A stretch of 64,000 bases of DNA. Origin: Mactra quadrangularis (taxonomy: Eukaryota > Mollusca > Bivalvia > Venerida > Mactridae). A model generated the notes under the pieces. The model had not been told where the DNA came from and made no database searches. It was given only the letters and a program-made list of their open reading frames with translations. Position 1 is the stretch's first letter. Every line of letters begins with the position of its first letter. The stretch covers positions 51,627,395 through 51,691,394 of the forward strand of contig CM046307.1 in assembly GCA_025267735.1 (NCBI GenBank), read 5' to 3'. Made by a program: the position numbers and the translations under genes. This document shows positions 13,109 to 24,963 of the stretch, in pieces.

Positions 13109-13182
13109 GGGCTGAATGGAAGGAACACTATTGTAACTCCCTTTATTTTCAAATGGAGTTACAATAGTGTTTCGTTCAGCCC
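13109..13182. repeat. Foldback hairpin element F1, about 74 bp
   Basis: The left arm GGGCTGAATGG...ACACTATTGTAACTCC pairs with GGAGTTACAATAGTGT...CGTTCAGCCC around a loop of about 12-14 bases. It shares only the central GTAACTC/GAGTTAC core with the other hairpins of the window. Confidence 0.8.
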
Positions 13183-14676
13183 TTGACTGGACCAGTATAG
13201 GTTAATATTTGTTGTAAGTTATAAGGGCATTCAATAGGGCAATTAACCTATTAAATTAAGAAAATAGGAATTGTCCATTGTACAATTAGATCATAAAATC
13301 ATTTATTTAAATGATCACATCAAAAAATGCTATAGAGTTTCCTATTTATTCCACCATGAAAGTAATGAAAATTTTAATCTGTTGCTATATTAAACATGCA
13401 AACTGAGAGCTACAATTATAGTAGATTCTTTTTCAACCCCTTGTCCATTCATGTGGTAAAGACACTGCAGGCATTGTCATCCAAATTACATAATTTTATT
13501 CTGATAGGCCTACATGCTAAACTGCATTGTTTTAAGTTTGTTCTCAGTGTTTTTAGAGAGCTACTTGTTTAGGATGTTAACCCCTGAAGGAAGTGACTAT
13601 CGTAGAACTAAGACAAAGGTATGGTGGCAGTAAAATGGGACACTGGGAACATCAGAGGATTAATGTTTTGAAGTAACTACATCATGTACGGCGTACATGG
13701 TATTTCTGCACTTTGAGGAGCATAAACCAGGCTGGGAGGAGAGAAAATCACATGTTCTGGCATCATTCTATTCTGCTTTAGAATACTCAATAGTCACTAC
13801 AAAAATATTTACTATAAACTGACACCAGTTATTTTAATTTATCAATCAAATATCCAATGTTCGAAAAAGAATAATCTCGACAGTGTATTACTTCATTTAT
13901 AATGCTTACAAAAAACCCATAGAACAAGGGGTTTCTCCACATTTTCTATATGTTAATTTGCATTTGTCCAATAGAATGAGATTTTTATAAATAGACAAGG
14001 GTATTTCGAAAGTCAGCTTCTAGACAGCTACGTGGAAAAAGCTGTATCCCTCTACTGGGTTATTTTAAACAAAATGTCACTCAGTTTGTATGTTATCTAT
14101 TAACTATGTTGTATACTGAAATGTCAACACTATGGAAATCTAGGCTGTCTGGCTGTCATAATGTACTCAAAATGAAACATATAGACTTAATGGTTTGGAC
14201 AGACATGTTAAGTAACACAGAATTTGTCTCGACATATTGAATTTACGAAAAAACTGTTAAATTAAAGTAAATTATGTAATAACTGACACAATGCTATGAC
14301 GTATCTACACTATAAATGATTAATCTATGCTTTACAACTTTTTTTGTTGTCTTTAAAAATATTTTTTGAAAGTAAAGACTTAGTGCTTGATTATCAAAAT
14401 ATAGGACAGATATGAAATCATACCATAACCATGACCTATTTTGGTTGATACTGCTTTTAAATTAGTTTAGAGTTGGCTTCCTGGTTTCCATGAGCATTAA
14501 ATCAAGGTAAATGTAGTTTCTTTATAATGGAAAAAGCATGGTCAAATCATATCTGTGATATGTCCAAACTTAATCTCAATAGAGGGTACCAGTCAGCAAT
14601 GTTACAAAATGGTAAAAAAAAATTTTATGTTGATTCAGCAATTATCAATTCAATATTCTGCTATTTAGCTTAAAAA

Positions 14677-14830
14677 TATTGATAAATTTTATTCAACTGT
14701 CAGTGGCACATACATGAATCCTACTGATTTAAATACATTATATTAAATACAGTATATCTGGACTAACTGTAGATGATATAGTATTTAAATCAGCTAGGTT
14801 AATGTATGCGCCATTGACAAAATATCAATA
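14677..14830. mobile_element. Inverted-repeat MITE, TGTCAGTGG family (copy 1)
   Basis: The arms from TATTGATA through TGTCAGTGGCACATACAT to GATTTAAATAC pair with the right arm (GTATTTAAATCAG...CCATTGACA...ATCAATA). Related copies are at 39487-39699 and, as a right half, at 27752-27800. Confidence 0.7.
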
Positions 14831-15553
14831 CTTGGGGCATATTATTATTTTTATCATTATGTTTACTGTAAAATGATATAGATAATAAATATTGTGATGC
14901 ATTGAAAGTACCATATTTTGACGAGTATAATACATGTACGCACTTTTTTACCCCCATTTCTGACTTCATTTTTTAGATGCGTGTTTTACATGAAAACAAC
15001 GAAAAATTCACCATTTCGATGACAAAATCGTCCATATTTGCAAACGACGATTTGCTAAAAGAGGGAGGTAATTCTGTAATACCGACAAGAAAAAGTTTGA
15101 CCTTTAATTTAAATTTTAACTTTCATTTAATATTCACTTACTGTGTTGATGTACATGTATAGCAAAACTATAATACATACTGTATTTTTTAACTTCAGTG
15201 TACATTCATAGATACCCCCTATTTCTGCAAACATTCCACTTTAAATTGGTTTACAATTTCCAAAAGAATCCTCCCCTTTCAAAAATAGGCCATGTCTCTT
15301 TAGAAATTATGATTTTAAGTGGAAAATAAACATAGATTTTCAAGGTGGCCTGATAAAAGTAGGATTGTATAATGTATTGGCCATCAATTATTGAAAAATC
15401 AATGTTATTCCCATAAGGTATAAATATACTGCTTTAAATATAATAAGTAAAATTTTGTTGAAAAATAAATAATGTCCTGATACATGTATATACAGTGCCC
15501 TACGAAAGTTCCTGGACTAATAGAATTGAGGCAAAATCGATCTGGAGTACTGG

Positions 15554-15901
15554 CATTCGGAACATCCTCGGCCATTCGCTACGAATAACCTCGAACATAT
15601 TTAGACGCCATTTTGAAAAAAAACGGTGTTGAAGTAAACAAATACACGATGACTGAAATTTCGTTTTTAGTCCGTAAATTTGAAATTACACATTTCAATG
15701 ATACCGATGAACAATATTTGGTTCAATTTAAAAAAAATAAATATGTTTAGACAAAGATCTGTGTGTAAACTACAAGAACTATTTTGTGTAACCGTTACGT
15801 GCTTCGCCTCGCGTAGGTAGTAAAATCATCAAAATCCAGTGAAGACCCCCCACGAATCCTTCCGAGATTATTCATTCATGAAAGGTCGAGGGTGTTCCGA
15901 A
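15554..15901. mobile_element. Inverted-repeat element with 11-bp target duplication
   Basis: Termini ATTCGGAACATCCTCGGCC and the reverse complement of ATTCGGAACACCCTCGACC-like sequence are flanked by TGGAGTACTGG at 15543-15553 and 15902-15912. The long duplication suggests a Mutator-like class. It is nested in the mariner-type MITE. Confidence 0.7.
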
Positions 15902-16033
15902 TGGAGTACTGGAAGTAATGAAAGCTTAATCTTGCCAAATAGTTAGAATCATATGTTGATAAACTAGTTAATATTGATTTAGAATTTATACAGACGAATC
16001 TTTGTTTCTTTTTTTCATGGGTAATTGTAAATC

Positions 16034-16418
16034 CAATCTCCGTAAACAATTATCTTGTAGAGCATTGTCATACAGGTTCTCTACAGTCTCCGTGGAAGGT
16101 CACGTCGAGATGAACTTTGTGTCCACCAATCAATGCGTAGCTTTCATCTAGACGAAACACTATTAATAACATTTTAATTTCGTAATTTCTATTTTTGCAA
16201 GCTAATTAATTTAACAGCAGTATTATTCACAGTCTTTGATTGGACGGCTCATTTCAAATTGCGTGGCATAGACTATGTAAACAAGTTACGTATCATAAAA
16301 ATTTCGTCATTAATATTATGAGAAAAGGTCACCTGAACGTGACCTTCGTTTGAAAAAGGCCAGATCTGAATTAGCGAGTGGGCGAGCGGAAAATTTTAGA
16401 TCGGTTTTAATAGAATTG
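16034..16418 (-). mobile_element. Mutator-like MITE with perfect 9-bp target duplication (copy 1)
   Basis: TTGTAAATC is duplicated at 16025-16033 and 16419-16427. It is the reverse complement of the elements at 49448-49834 and 55313-55711, sharing AGGCCAGATCT, GCGTAACTTG-type and TCTAGATGAAAGCTATGC words. The ends start CAAT. Confidence 0.85.
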
Positions 16419-16477
16419 TTGTAAATCAGTTTTATCCTTAAAACATGATTTTGTCCAAGAACTTTTGAAGGGGACAG

Positions 16478-17633
16478 TATATTTGTATGGTATTGTAAGT
16501 CATGATAAAATGTATAGTTTGGATTTTACTTTCATGTTTAGGTGACATTTTACTGTGATGTTATGTCATATTGTAAATGTTATATATACTCTGTCTGGTT
16601 TTAAATAGAAAACATTTAAATTGTGGTATTTCTTTTAAATGTCAAATTTTATCTGAATATAGGAGAAGTTATATTAAATTTAAAGGGATATACATGCAGG
16701 CAAAAGTTCAACTTCATATTTCCTGATTTTGAATTTTTGAATCAGTCTAGTTTCAAAATTATGTTTCTTCTTCTTATTATTATTATATATCGCATTTGTA
16801 TCAGCGCTCTTTTCATATTGAATATAATGTTCAAAAGTGCTTCAAAAATCTCATCATTATTGTACTCAATTGTGAAAACTAAAGACTGTTACTTTCGCAT
16901 TATATGATGTATCAGGTAGTCACTTCAGATTTACAAAAAGTAAAATTGAAAAATATAAAATATTTGATTGACGTTTTAAAGATTGGTAACATCTAACAAT
17001 CTTCTGTCTTAATGATTTAACCATATAATAATTACTCAACTTTCAAATTAAAAAAAAAAATGAAAAAAAAATGTAAAAAAAGTAAAAATTCTATCTTTTG
17101 AACCTGATCCCTAAATTTGTAACCGTATATCAAATAAATTCCTTTCATAATTGTTTAATTAAATGTGCTAGCCAGGTATCCTAATATTTGTCATTTTTGT
17201 GGGAAATTCACTAATTGCCTATGTATTGGTACTTAACTAGGTGAACTCTTCTTTTTGTATTTTTAGGCCGTGCATAAAAATTAATTTTAATACCCATGCT
17301 CTGACATAAAGTATTGGAATGTAACCAAAATGGTATACTTTTATATGATTTTTACAAAAACACATACATGTACAATGATGGGACACTACTATGAATAGAT
17401 GAGTGTGCCAATAATTTGATATCAAATTAGTTTTAGTGCTTGAGAAAAATTGAGGTGATGACTGATCATAGTGCTCTTTCCTGGCATTTTAGTCACAAAT
17501 AAAAGACTTCTCAGAATTATTTAGGTTAACACAGAATTGCTGTCACACAGACATGGCATTTTAAATTAACAGTTAATCATAATGGATATACCATGTATTT
17601 CAATTGAGGAACCTCAGATTCAAATGTGGCTAA
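16478..17633. other. AT-rich intronic DNA
   Basis: A-runs occur near 17048-17085. No exon, repeat family or RNA gene was recognised. Confidence 0.4.
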
Positions 17634-18270
17634 GTCTTCACACCAATGTTCTGCTACTTCACACCAATGTTCTGCTTCTTCACACCAATGTTCTGCTTCT
17701 TCACATCAATTTTCTGCTTTTTTCACACCATTGATCTACTTCTTCACACCCATGTTCTGCTTCTTCACATCAATTTTCTGCTTTTTTCACACCATTGATC
17801 TACTTCTTCACACCATTGTTCTGCTTCTTCAGACCATTGTTCTGCTTCTTCACTCCAATGTTCTGCTTCTTCACACCCATGTTCTGCGTCTTCACACCAA
17901 TGTTCTGCTTCTTCACTCCAATGTTCTGCTTCTTTACACCAATGTTCTGCTTTCTTCACACCAATGTTCTGCTTTCTTCACACCAATGATCTACTTCTTC
18001 ACACCAATGATCTACTTCACACCAATGATCTACTTCTTCACACCAATGTTCTGCTTTCTTCACACTAATGTTCTGCTTATTCACACCAATGATCTAATTC
18101 TTCACACCAATGTTCTGCTTTCTTCACACCAATGTTCTGCTTCTTCACACAATCTTCTGCTTATTTACACCAATCTTCTGCTTATTTACACCAATGTTCT
18201 TCTTCGCACCAAGGTTCTGCTTCTTCACACCTATGGTCTTCTTCACACCAATGATTTACTTCTTCACAAC
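17634..18270 (+). repeat. 21-bp minisatellite (about 30 units)
   Basis: The unit is about CACCAATGTTCTGCTTCTTCA with variants (ATGATCTAC, CCATTGTTC). Because 21 is a multiple of three, long open frames appear on both strands, including a 215-residue frame. These are repeat translations with no sign of being genes. Confidence 0.92.
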
Positions 18271-18789
18271 TGATACTCCCTACAGCATTAGTATCCAGTC
18301 TTATTGATTTTATGTAGGTGTATGTTAAATTAACAATTTTTATTTTGGCCTCATCAATAATGTGACTTTAAATAACTAACTATACGCTCCATTAAAACAG
18401 TTTTCATTAAAATGTAGAAAATAATGTTTTGATTAGCATTTTTCGCATTCTTTTAATATATATCTATAATTTTTGATAAAGCGTATTCTTTAATAGATGT
18501 ATTACATTAAAGAATGTACAATATTATTAAGATGGTATTTTATTATATTTACCGATGGTCATAGTGATACAGGGTATTACATTTCTAAGGTCATGTTAAA
18601 TTTTGACATTTTTCACATAGTTAACTCACTAGACTATATTTGATATTAATTACTTTCTCCGAGATTTGAGGTTTGTGATTTTTGTACTTGAGTTGAGGTG
18701 TCAGATGTCATATTTTCTAGTTGTGCGACTGTCAAAGTTCAAAAATTTCATTTTTTGATTTTATCTGGGTATTATTGAAGATGATCCAC
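18271..18789. other. AT-rich intronic DNA
   Basis: Nothing recognisable. Confidence 0.4.
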
Positions 18790-18829
18790 TATTGCCTTCC
18801 AGAGGGGTAGTCTGACCTTCGCAGTCAAC

Positions 18830-19083
18830 TTTATAAAAATCGTAGGCCATAAATTTTCACAAGTCCTAGCTCGATTTTTTTGTTTCATATTAGACAAGAT
18901 TATTACCTAGCCCAACTGTATAAGATAAGTGAAATAAACTAGCCAGCATATTGAGAAAGTTGATTCAGGCTAGTGAAAATGACTTATTCCATAATAATGG
19001 GGCTAGTTGATAATTTTGCACTTCACTATACATTGTATAACATCTTAATTCTGGCTAGTGCTTGAGAAATTATGGCAATGACG
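18830..19083. mobile_element. AGTCATTGCC-family MITE
   Basis: It contains TTTTCACAAGTCCTAGCTCG, TAGCCCAACTGTATA, GGCTAGTGAAAATGACTTAT and CTGGCTAGTGCTTGAG, and closes with GGCAATGAC at 19074-19082. Confidence 0.6.
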
Positions 19084-19150
19084 GTTTTTATTATAAAAGT
19101 ACATAAATGTGCACTGTTTACTTTACAAGCTATAGTAACACATGTCGTAT

Positions 19151-19218
19151 GTTTAGTGCAAAACGGTTGTAACTCACTCTTTTCTTATATTGTCAGTTAC
19201 GACCATTTTGCACTAAAC
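19151..19218. repeat. Foldback hairpin element F2
   Basis: GTTTAGTGCAAAACGGTTGT pairs with the arm ending ACGACCATTTTGCACTAAAC across a loop containing CTTTTCTTATATTG. Confidence 0.8.
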
Positions 19219-19355
19219 TCTCGATATGTATTCAAAATAATTGATCATGATGAGGGACTCCCTGATGTTTGTTCCATTGTTATAAATCATCCCATCATCA
19301 CAATCCTTACAATAGTATTAGTGTATTATTATTGTTTACTATTAACTATCCATCT

Positions 19356-19803
19356 TATAGCTCGTTTAGGATAACTTGAGACAAACGACTCAGTCTGTTT
19401 ACATATATGGGACTCGGGTATTACATAAAACAGGGAGGTCAGCTGATTTTGTGTAATGAAAGTATTAAACATGTCGTAATGCGTGGAACGTGTGTTCTCG
19501 TACTAAATTTAATACAGTCAGATCTCGATACAACGACATCCGTTACAACGACATTCTCGTTATACTGACATATTTTATGGGAACCAATACCAACATGTAC
19601 ATGGTCGGAAGAATTCATTACACTGACATATGCGTTATAACGACACATTTCTTGGAAACGAACGATGTCGTTGTATCGAGATCTGACTGTACATCAAAAA
19701 CACACTGATAATAGTCGATAATTATGTGTACTAAACTTAAATCCACCTGTGTATATAAATGGTATCGTTGTATTTTGTCTCAAGTTATCCTAAACGAGCT
19801 ATA
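19356..19803. mobile_element. MITE with exact 30-bp terminal inverted repeats
   Basis: Positions 19356-19385 and 19774-19803 are exact reverse complements (core CTCGTTTAGGATAACTTGAG). The ends read TATAG and CTATA, so the target duplication is probably TA. A pogo-type MITE lies inside it. Confidence 0.8.
19515..19689. mobile_element. Pogo/Tigger-like MITE, 175 bp, nested
   Basis: The terminal repeats begin CAGTCAGATCTCGATACAAC, resembling the pogo/Tigger pattern, and pair over at least 25 bases. TA flanks both ends (19513-19514, 19690-19691). CGTTACAACGACAT and CGTTATAACGACA inside repeat the terminal motif. The short opposing frames here are artefacts. Confidence 0.8.
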
Positions 19804-20137
19804 GTATCTCTCTTACAAACCTTGAATATATCACAGAGGTCAATGAGGTCATTATATTAATGTTTAGAATACCAGAAATGTTTGTATAGATTGTAGTTAC
19901 AACATATTGTGCATATATTATCATAGCCTTGATGGATACAGTGGGTGAGAGGGTGGGAGGGGGTGGAAGGAGCACAGTTTAAGACAACCCTTGACTTTCT
20001 TTAATATTGTTTTTGACATTACATTAGTAATAGACTTTAGTTATCTGCAATTTAAATTAATGGGCTTTTACCTTGCTACTACCATACATGAACAATTACA
20101 AAGAAAAGCATGTGGATAGTGCAATAATAGTATAGAT

Positions 20138-20340
20138 CTAATTTGGAAATTAAAATTTGTGGGTTTTTCTGTCTGACTGTGCAGGTAGTACATGTACAAA
20201 CAAAGTTTGTTCCATATTATTGCTGAAAAGCACTAAAACGGATAAAACTTTATTAAATCTAATGGTTCACATGTTTTCATAGTGACAGTGAAAATTTGTT
20301 TGTACTGCAGGGGAGAACCCAATTATTTGAATTCCGGATA
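20138..20340. mobile_element. Inverted-repeat MITE, GGAATTCAAAT family (copy 1)
   Basis: It shares GTTTGTT, ATTGCTGAAAAGCA and GGGGAGAACCCAATTATTTG with copies at 22009-22196 and 41815-42013. The termini pair as GGAATTC/TAAAATTTGTGGG-like inverted repeats. Confidence 0.6.
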
Positions 20341-20791
20341 TAATCTATCAATTTTTTTTGCATATGATGTTGAGCAATTGTGGTTAAAAACAATCTTTGT
20401 ACCTCATCACTCATCAGGGAAGTTGGAAAAATTATATTATTAATTATTTAGAGTTCCAGACTACGTATATTGTCTATTGCTGTTGTTGTCATCTGTCCTT
20501 AAAAACTCCTGTAAAACATGCCAATAGATCTAATAAATGTCCTTTTCTAGGGGGGGGGGGGGGTAAAATTTCTCATAAGTTTGACCCCTGTTATTTCAAA
20601 CCTTCATTTCACTTGGTAATCTCAAGAAAAGATCCACTCCTGCATACTTGTATTGATAGTTACAATAGATAATATTTATATTAGTATATTATTATGATGT
20701 ATTACTATGTTACTATGTATAATATATATCTATATAACTATTACATCTTAGATAATAAACTATGTTCTCACTATGTAACCTTAGTTTGTAT

Positions 20792-21012
20792 GGTATTCAT
20801 AATATCAAAGTACTAACAGTACTGATGGGACCATACTTGTACTGTGTATTGAAGTACTAATAGAAACATGCCACTGTATAGTATTTGTAACATCAAAGTT
20901 CTGACAGTACTGATGGGGCCATACTGGTACTGTGTATTAAAGCACTAATAGGATGGTGCTTCTAATTGGTATTTGTAATATCAAAGTACTGACAGTACTG
21001 ATGGGATGGTCC
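20792..21012 (+). repeat. Tandem repeat, about 88-bp unit x 2.5
   Basis: ATATCAAAGTACTAACAGTA recurs near 20809, 20893 and 20981, each followed by CTGATGGG and a TACTGTGTATT segment. Confidence 0.8.
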
Positions 21013-21638
21013 TACTATAAGAAAGGTGAACATGATGCTACTTTTGTGTTAAAACTTATTTAAAAAGTTAAAAAGTTTGCAGTTTTTATTTGTGTATTTT
21101 TTATTCTCAGCTGAATTTAAGATGGTTAAGTCTGTCAATCTCCTTACATAACCTAGAGAGTTGAGCAATTGACAAAAAACAAAAAATGAAAATAATATGT
21201 ATATACTAAATGTTCTTACCTCCTTACCTCCCTTGTTTAAGTATACTATGTTGGAGGTAGAATCAATATTTGCATGCTTGAGGTCTTCTTTCTATGACAA
21301 TAATGTTTGTTTATGTTTTAAAGTTATGTTTTCACCATATTTTGTTTTAAATTTGATCAGTGATTGCTATTATGACATTACATTCAATCATGTTAAGAAT
21401 TTACCCCCCTGACTTAAGTTTGACATGCTGATATAATGCATTTATGATGTTAATGATTTGTCTATTATAAAATGTGTACTGATAATCCTTGTCTCATCTT
21501 TATTGTTGATAAGTATTGAACTAACGCTCAATTTATATCAGTTTGAAATTGAAACAAGTTTGTTTATACCTTATACGAAATGACCAAGATAATGGTTTTA
21601 AATATTAACATGATTTGCTTAGTGAGCTTTGTTTTTGG

Positions 21639-21923
21639 ACCCGGGTGGATTAGTGCAGTTGGTAGAGTGCCGGGATTTGGTATCTCGTGCCCGAGGGGGT
21701 GCGGGTTCGAATCCCACCTGGGGAGGTTTTACCCTTCCATGAAAATTTGACAATAATGTCGATTTTCCTCCATTGATTAGATAATATAGAGAAGTTTCAA
21801 GCCTTGTGGAAGGGTAGGTGAGTACTGGTTATAGACAATGGTCCAGGAAAGCTAGGTTAGGTGCGCTGGATGCCATAAAATGACCTTAAATTGTGTTGAC
21901 ACGGCGTTAAATCTAGTAAAAAA
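21639..21923 (+). mobile_element. tRNA-derived SINE, family A, full length
   Basis: The head has an A box-like GTGCAGTTGGTAGAGTGCC and B box GGTTCGAATCC. The body contains CCTTCCATGAAAATTTGACA and the tail GTGTTGACACGGCGTTAAAT. A perfect 11-bp target duplication TTTGTTTTTGG flanks it (21628-21638, 21924-21934). Confidence 0.92.
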
Positions 21924-22008
21924 TTTGTTTTTGGTTTTAAATTAACATTTATGAAGAACTTCTGAATATGCTTTTAGTGCCAGGTTAATAGGACTATAAA
22001 AATGACCT

Positions 22009-22196
22009 GGAATTCAAATATTTTGATTTTCCCTTGCTGTACAAGCAAACTTTCACCATCACATTGAAAATATGTATTCAAATTTGAACTGAAGTATTTA
22101 ATCTGTATTTCATGCTTTTTAGCTAAACTGTGAAACAAAATTTGTTTGTACCACCTGTTAGGATGCCGATGGAAAAACCCACAAATTTGAGTTCTG
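22009..22196. mobile_element. Inverted-repeat MITE, GGAATTCAAAT family (copy 2)
   Basis: The left end GGAATTCAAATATTTTGATT pairs imperfectly with the right end ACCCACAAATTTGAGTTC. The interior shares AAATTTGTTTGTACC with the copy at 20138. Confidence 0.55.
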
Positions 22197-22297
22197 TATT
22201 TGGTCTATTGACTATGTTTAATTAATTATATAGAAGGGAATTTTCACTAGCCAGAATATCAACTTTATATTGTCCCAGGCTTCAGACTGGTAGGTTA

Positions 22298-22518
22298 GGC
22301 CACAACAAATTGATCATATGTTCTATGGATGCGTTCGCACCTTAATTTTGACGGTCTTTACAAAAATTTTTTTTATTTCCTCACTCGCTCATAAAAATTT
22401 GGTCAAACCGCTATATAAAGCAAGTGAATAAAGACTTTTTAATTTTTTTTTCTTCTCTCGCTCGCCCCATTTTTTTTCCAGAAAAATCCATAGAACATAT
22501 GATCAACTTGTTGTGGCC
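22298..22518. mobile_element. PIF/Harbinger-type MITE, 221 bp
   Basis: The 33-bp terminal repeats beginning GGCCACAACAA differ at one base between ends, and TTA is duplicated at 22295-22297 and 22519-22521. A three-base TWA duplication is the PIF/Harbinger signature. The interior is T-rich with CTCGCTCG words. Confidence 0.85.
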
Positions 22519-22789
22519 TTAAGACATTGACTGAAATGTTTATATATGTAGTCCTTCATGTGTGATTCAACTGGAATGGTCTGGGAGTTGCCATAAAATG
22601 TTTCCTGAATTCTCAATCATACAAAGCTGTAATGAAGTTAACGCCCTACCCATAAAATAGTAACATTAAATGATTAATAACTATAAATGTAAATTGAACA
22701 TACCTGTTACAAACCACTAACTAACTAGGCTGTAACACATATAAATAGAATGACTAATTGGACTAAAACTTAAGCTACAGTCCAAAAAA

Positions 22790-23110
22790 CATAAAAATAG
22801 CCGTGAGGGCACCGTATTGGCGCCATGCTATTAAGCTTCGCAAGGACTCATACTAACTCTTGCGTACCCATACGGACTGTTACGTTTTTACCAGGGTCCA
22901 TGAGATGAGCCCAGGATACACGTATCAGTTTCAAAGTCAAGACGTGAACAAAATCGTGGCCGAGTATGGATTAAACATGCATATCTCCCAGCTACGGCTC
23001 CGTACGGGTGTGTTGTTTTGTGCCATGTGCGTACTGTCACCTTAATACGCAAGGCTTCCCATGACCTACGGTATCTGCACGTACGGGTCCGCAACAAGTC
23101 ACGATTTTGT
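22790..23110. repeat. Unclassified CpG-rich segment
   Basis: It is clearly richer in G, C and CpG than its flanks and has repeated words related to CGTACGGG (near 23009 and 23080) and CATACGGAC. Overlapping frames on both strands (22860-23045, 22888-23097) have no known motif. Likely an old repeat; function unknown. Confidence 0.35.
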
Positions 23111-23228
23111 GGGACTAAGGCATTACTGTGGATCCCTGGTTATGAATAGAATGGAACAGTTTGGACTTTTATAATGTACTAGTTCATTTACCCAGTATAT
23201 TTCTATAAAGTATATCTGTGCCCTGAGT

Positions 23229-23470
23229 CCTCACCAAATTGACCCACTAGCCCTAAGCTAGGGACTAGTAAAATGGAATCAGGCTAGTGGAAATTACTTA
23301 TTTAATGTAGTTCAGTTTTAAGTTGATCATATTGCCCAATTCTAAAAAAATGATTTGTGAAAATTACTAATTTCATATAGCCAGGCATATATAGTTGATA
23401 ATTTTGCCCACCCATTGCTAGAAAACATAATGTATCATGTTTGAGCTTGTGAAAATTTAAGGCAATGACT
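23229..23470. mobile_element. AGTCATTGCC-family MITE
   Basis: It contains CCCACTAGCCCTAAGC, GGGACTAGTAAAATGG, TTTCATATAG and AAGGCAATGACT at the right end. Confidence 0.6.
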
Positions 23471-23689
23471 TACATACTACTTTACATATGCTGTTTGAAG
23501 GTTGTTCACATGATACCCGGGTGTGGTAACTAAATTTAAAATCATGATTTGTTACTCTGAGTGATTTGTGGCAGTCATTTTGTTTGTAAAATATAAAAGT
23601 TAAGTTACTGTATTTCATAGTCTACTGGCTTCTTGTTGTTGAAGGCTCACCAACTTTACAGCAATTGACCTTGACATTGGGGCTTCTGT

Positions 23690-24040
23690 AGTCATTACTT
23701 TAACCCACTAAGCCCAAAGCCCAGGGCTAGTGAAAATCAATTTAAGTGAAAGAGATTTGTAAAATCTGATTTTTTAAGATTTAGCCATATGAAAAACCAT
23801 GTTGCAAGTTTTAAGGTTCATGATCCTCAACCAGTTGTTGCTGCATGCTCTAGCCCAATCCAGGGACTAGTGAAAATTGATTTGGGCTAGTAAAAGATAT
23901 ACATGTATATATTTTATACAGTCAGGAACTCAGGCTATTTAGTAATTTTGCTGATCTTTTCAAAACAACATAATTTTCACACAGTCAGGCTAGTTAACAA
24001 TTTGCTCTTTTCAAAACCACAAGAAAACTTGAGGTGACAA
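23690..24040. mobile_element. AGTCATTGCC-family MITE, long or composite copy
   Basis: It begins AGTCATTACTTTAACCCACT and ends near TTGAGGTGACAAC. Two internal blocks of CAGGGCTAGTGAAAAT type suggest two copies joined. Confidence 0.5.
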
Positions 24041-24069
24041 CATTTACTAGTACAGTTATTAAATCACTG

Positions 24070-24332
24070 GTAGCGCGCCGGGATTCGGAATCTCATGCCC
24101 GAGGGGGTGCGGGTTCAAATCCCACCCGGGGAGGTTATATCCTTCCATGAAAATTTGACAATTATGTCAATTTTACTCCATTGATTAGATAATATGGAGA
24201 AGATTCCGGCCTTGTGGAAGGGTAGGTGAGTACTGGTTATAGACAACTGTCCAGGAAAGCTAGGTTAGGTCACAAGACGCCATAAAATGACCTTAAATTG
24301 TGTTGACACGGCGTTAAATCTAGTAAAAAAAA
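24070..24332 (+). mobile_element. tRNA-derived SINE, family A, 5'-truncated
   Basis: It starts inside the tRNA-like head (GTAGCGCGCC) yet is flanked by a perfect TAAATCACTG duplication (24060-24069, 24333-24342), so the truncation happened at insertion. B box GGTTCAAATCC and the GACACGGCGTTAAATC tail are present. Confidence 0.9.
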
Positions 24333-24963
24333 TAAATCACTGATTATAATGGATTGGTGATTTCTTGGTGTGTCCATGAAATAAGTATTACTAATTGTAT
24401 ACTTGGTTATATATAAATATATCCTGGCTGTTGTAATTGGTTAGTATAAATAGCAGTTGCTTACAGTAATACATAAAATACAGAGATCTATGTTTGTATG
24501 TCAATAGGTACTGTAGTATTGATGTAATAAAGTAGGCCATCTTGAAAATGTTTTTAAAACTTTGTATGGTGATGATTTAAAATGATTGATATTTTAATAC
24601 CTGTATTGATTGTTTATCACAATGTAATTGTTCATTATTTTGTTAAAGCAGCTTGTTCCTATAGTTGTGGTTAATTTTGATTTTTTTGGTTAAATTTGGT
24701 TAAAATTGATATTTTTAAAACTAACTGTACATGTCAGTGTCCGTTAATATGTTAAGAAAATGATTTCTTAATATTTTAGGAAAATTGGCTTTTAGATTGT
24801 AGTATAAAGTAAATACAATGTATTACAAAAACATAAAACTATCTGTACCTTTATTGTTACTAAATGGTACTGGTTTTAATACATAAAATTGCCATCTTAA
24901 ACAGTTAATGGTCATTTTACATTGTAATTTTCATATTCTGAGATAACTGCTTTCAAAATTGTG

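Larger units (their letters stand above)
15493..16477. mobile_element. Mariner-type MITE carrying two nested insertions
   Basis: The outer ends CAGTGCCCTACGAAAGTTCC and ...AAGAACTTTTGAAGGGGACAG are flanked by TA. Removing the inner elements at 15554-15901 and 16034-16418 with their target duplications leaves about 230 bp, matching the sizes of related MITEs at 28920 and 37801. Confidence 0.7.

Noticed and set aside
17626..18307. 215-residue and 65-residue frames rich in HTNVLLL and FFTPMFC
   Set aside because: Pure minisatellite translation; all frames stay open because the unit is 21 bp.
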